NCBI GenBank assembly: GCA_902791885.1
Contig: CADAXO010000118.1
Coordinates: forward strand, 1 to 5,695
Length of the DNA stretch: 5,695 nt
Source: Oscillospiraceae bacterium
Lineage (GTDB): Bacteria; Bacillota_A; Clostridia; Saccharofermentanales; Saccharofermentanaceae
Reading direction: 5' to 3'
Shown one piece after another: positions 5,516-5,695 of this stretch. How positions within the stretch are numbered: position 1 is the stretch's first letter; every line of letters begins with the position of its first letter. Both the position numbers and the translations under genes were made by a program. Under the pieces are notes generated by a model. That model was not told where the DNA came from. It saw only the letters and a program-made list of their open reading frames with translations, and did no database searches.

Positions 5516-5695
5516 TTATGACACATCGCCGCCTGCAAGAGCAACTTTATAAGGCTGCGGAGCCGGGTGTACAGAATCCTTATCAGGCGCATTTACGCTT
5601 ACGACCCAATCAGTCATAACGATACCATTAAACCCGAATTCATCCCTCAGGATATCTTCAGTCAGGCTCCGGCTTTCTGATGTGTGAATACCGTT
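5516..5695 (-). pseudogene. Glycoside hydrolase family 3 (beta-glucosidase type), 3'-truncated end
   Basis: A frame entering from the right edge gives 59 residues and a TAA stop. It begins NGIHTSESRSLTEDILRDEF and continues GFNGIVMTDW. This matches the GH3 catalytic barrel just before and at the nucleophile, the Asp of the '(S/T)DW' motif. GH3 beta-glucosidases remove terminal sugars from plant or host glycans. After the motif the sequence keeps family character up to 'KVALAGGD', where intact enzymes usually continue 'l-MPG' and finish the barrel, mostly followed by a second domain. Here it ends in VS and stop; neither other frame on this strand resumes the match before rbgA at 5486. It is therefore read as a truncated, probably non-functional gene. 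An inverted-domain GH3, with the barrel last, would still be some tens of residues short. The upstream part is outside the window, so function cannot be judged further. Confidence 0.65.

Overview
The window looks like ordinary chromosome from a low-to-moderate-GC Firmicute, most likely a clostridial gut or rumen type. The evidence is: an RbgA-type ribosome GTPase; an Asp23/AmaP/DUF2273 envelope-stress cassette; an EF-P with lysine at the loop tip; a clear AAGGAG Shine-Dalgarno; and a nusB-xseA junction without folD between them. The genus cannot be fixed from this sequence.

Left part, minus strand, read from about 2270 down to 1: a tight operon efp - asp23-family gene - amaP - DUF2273 - nusB - xseA (only the first codons of xseA are inside). 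One good sigma-A type promoter (TTGCAT, 17 bp, TAGAAT) sits before efp. Two of the junctions are 4-base ATGA stop/start overlaps, so the genes are probably co-transcribed and translationally coupled. The operon mixes translation (EF-P), envelope stress proteins (Asp23 domain protein, its membrane anchor AmaP and a small two-helix membrane protein), transcription antitermination (NusB) and DNA repair (exonuclease VII).

Middle, plus strand, 2321-3979: a single cytoplasmic GGDEF-EAL protein diverges from efp. Both domains have lost key catalytic residues (GGDEF reads SSDSF; the EAL domain lacks the metal-binding Asn, the DD pair and the late Glu), so it is probably not a c-di-GMP enzyme but a binding or scaffold protein. 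Its promoter places the transcript start at or 1 nt before the ATG, which suggests a leaderless mRNA. The 117-bp gap at 2204-2320 holds both divergent promoters.

Right part, minus strand: rbgA (50S ribosome assembly GTPase) and rnhB (RNase HII), separated by 1 base. rnhB converges on the GGDEF-EAL gene with only 3 bases between the stops. rbgA also lacks a Shine-Dalgarno and has an extended -10 box placed so that the A of the ATG would be +1. At the right edge, 5516-5695 holds the end of a glycoside hydrolase family 3 frame that stops about 30 residues after its nucleophile motif, so it appears to be a 3'-truncated gene.

No RNA genes, insertion sequences, CRISPR arrays or clear long repeats were seen. 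The most interesting points are the doubly degenerate GGDEF-EAL protein, the two apparently leaderless starts and the truncated GH3 gene. None of them amounts to a demonstrated new system.
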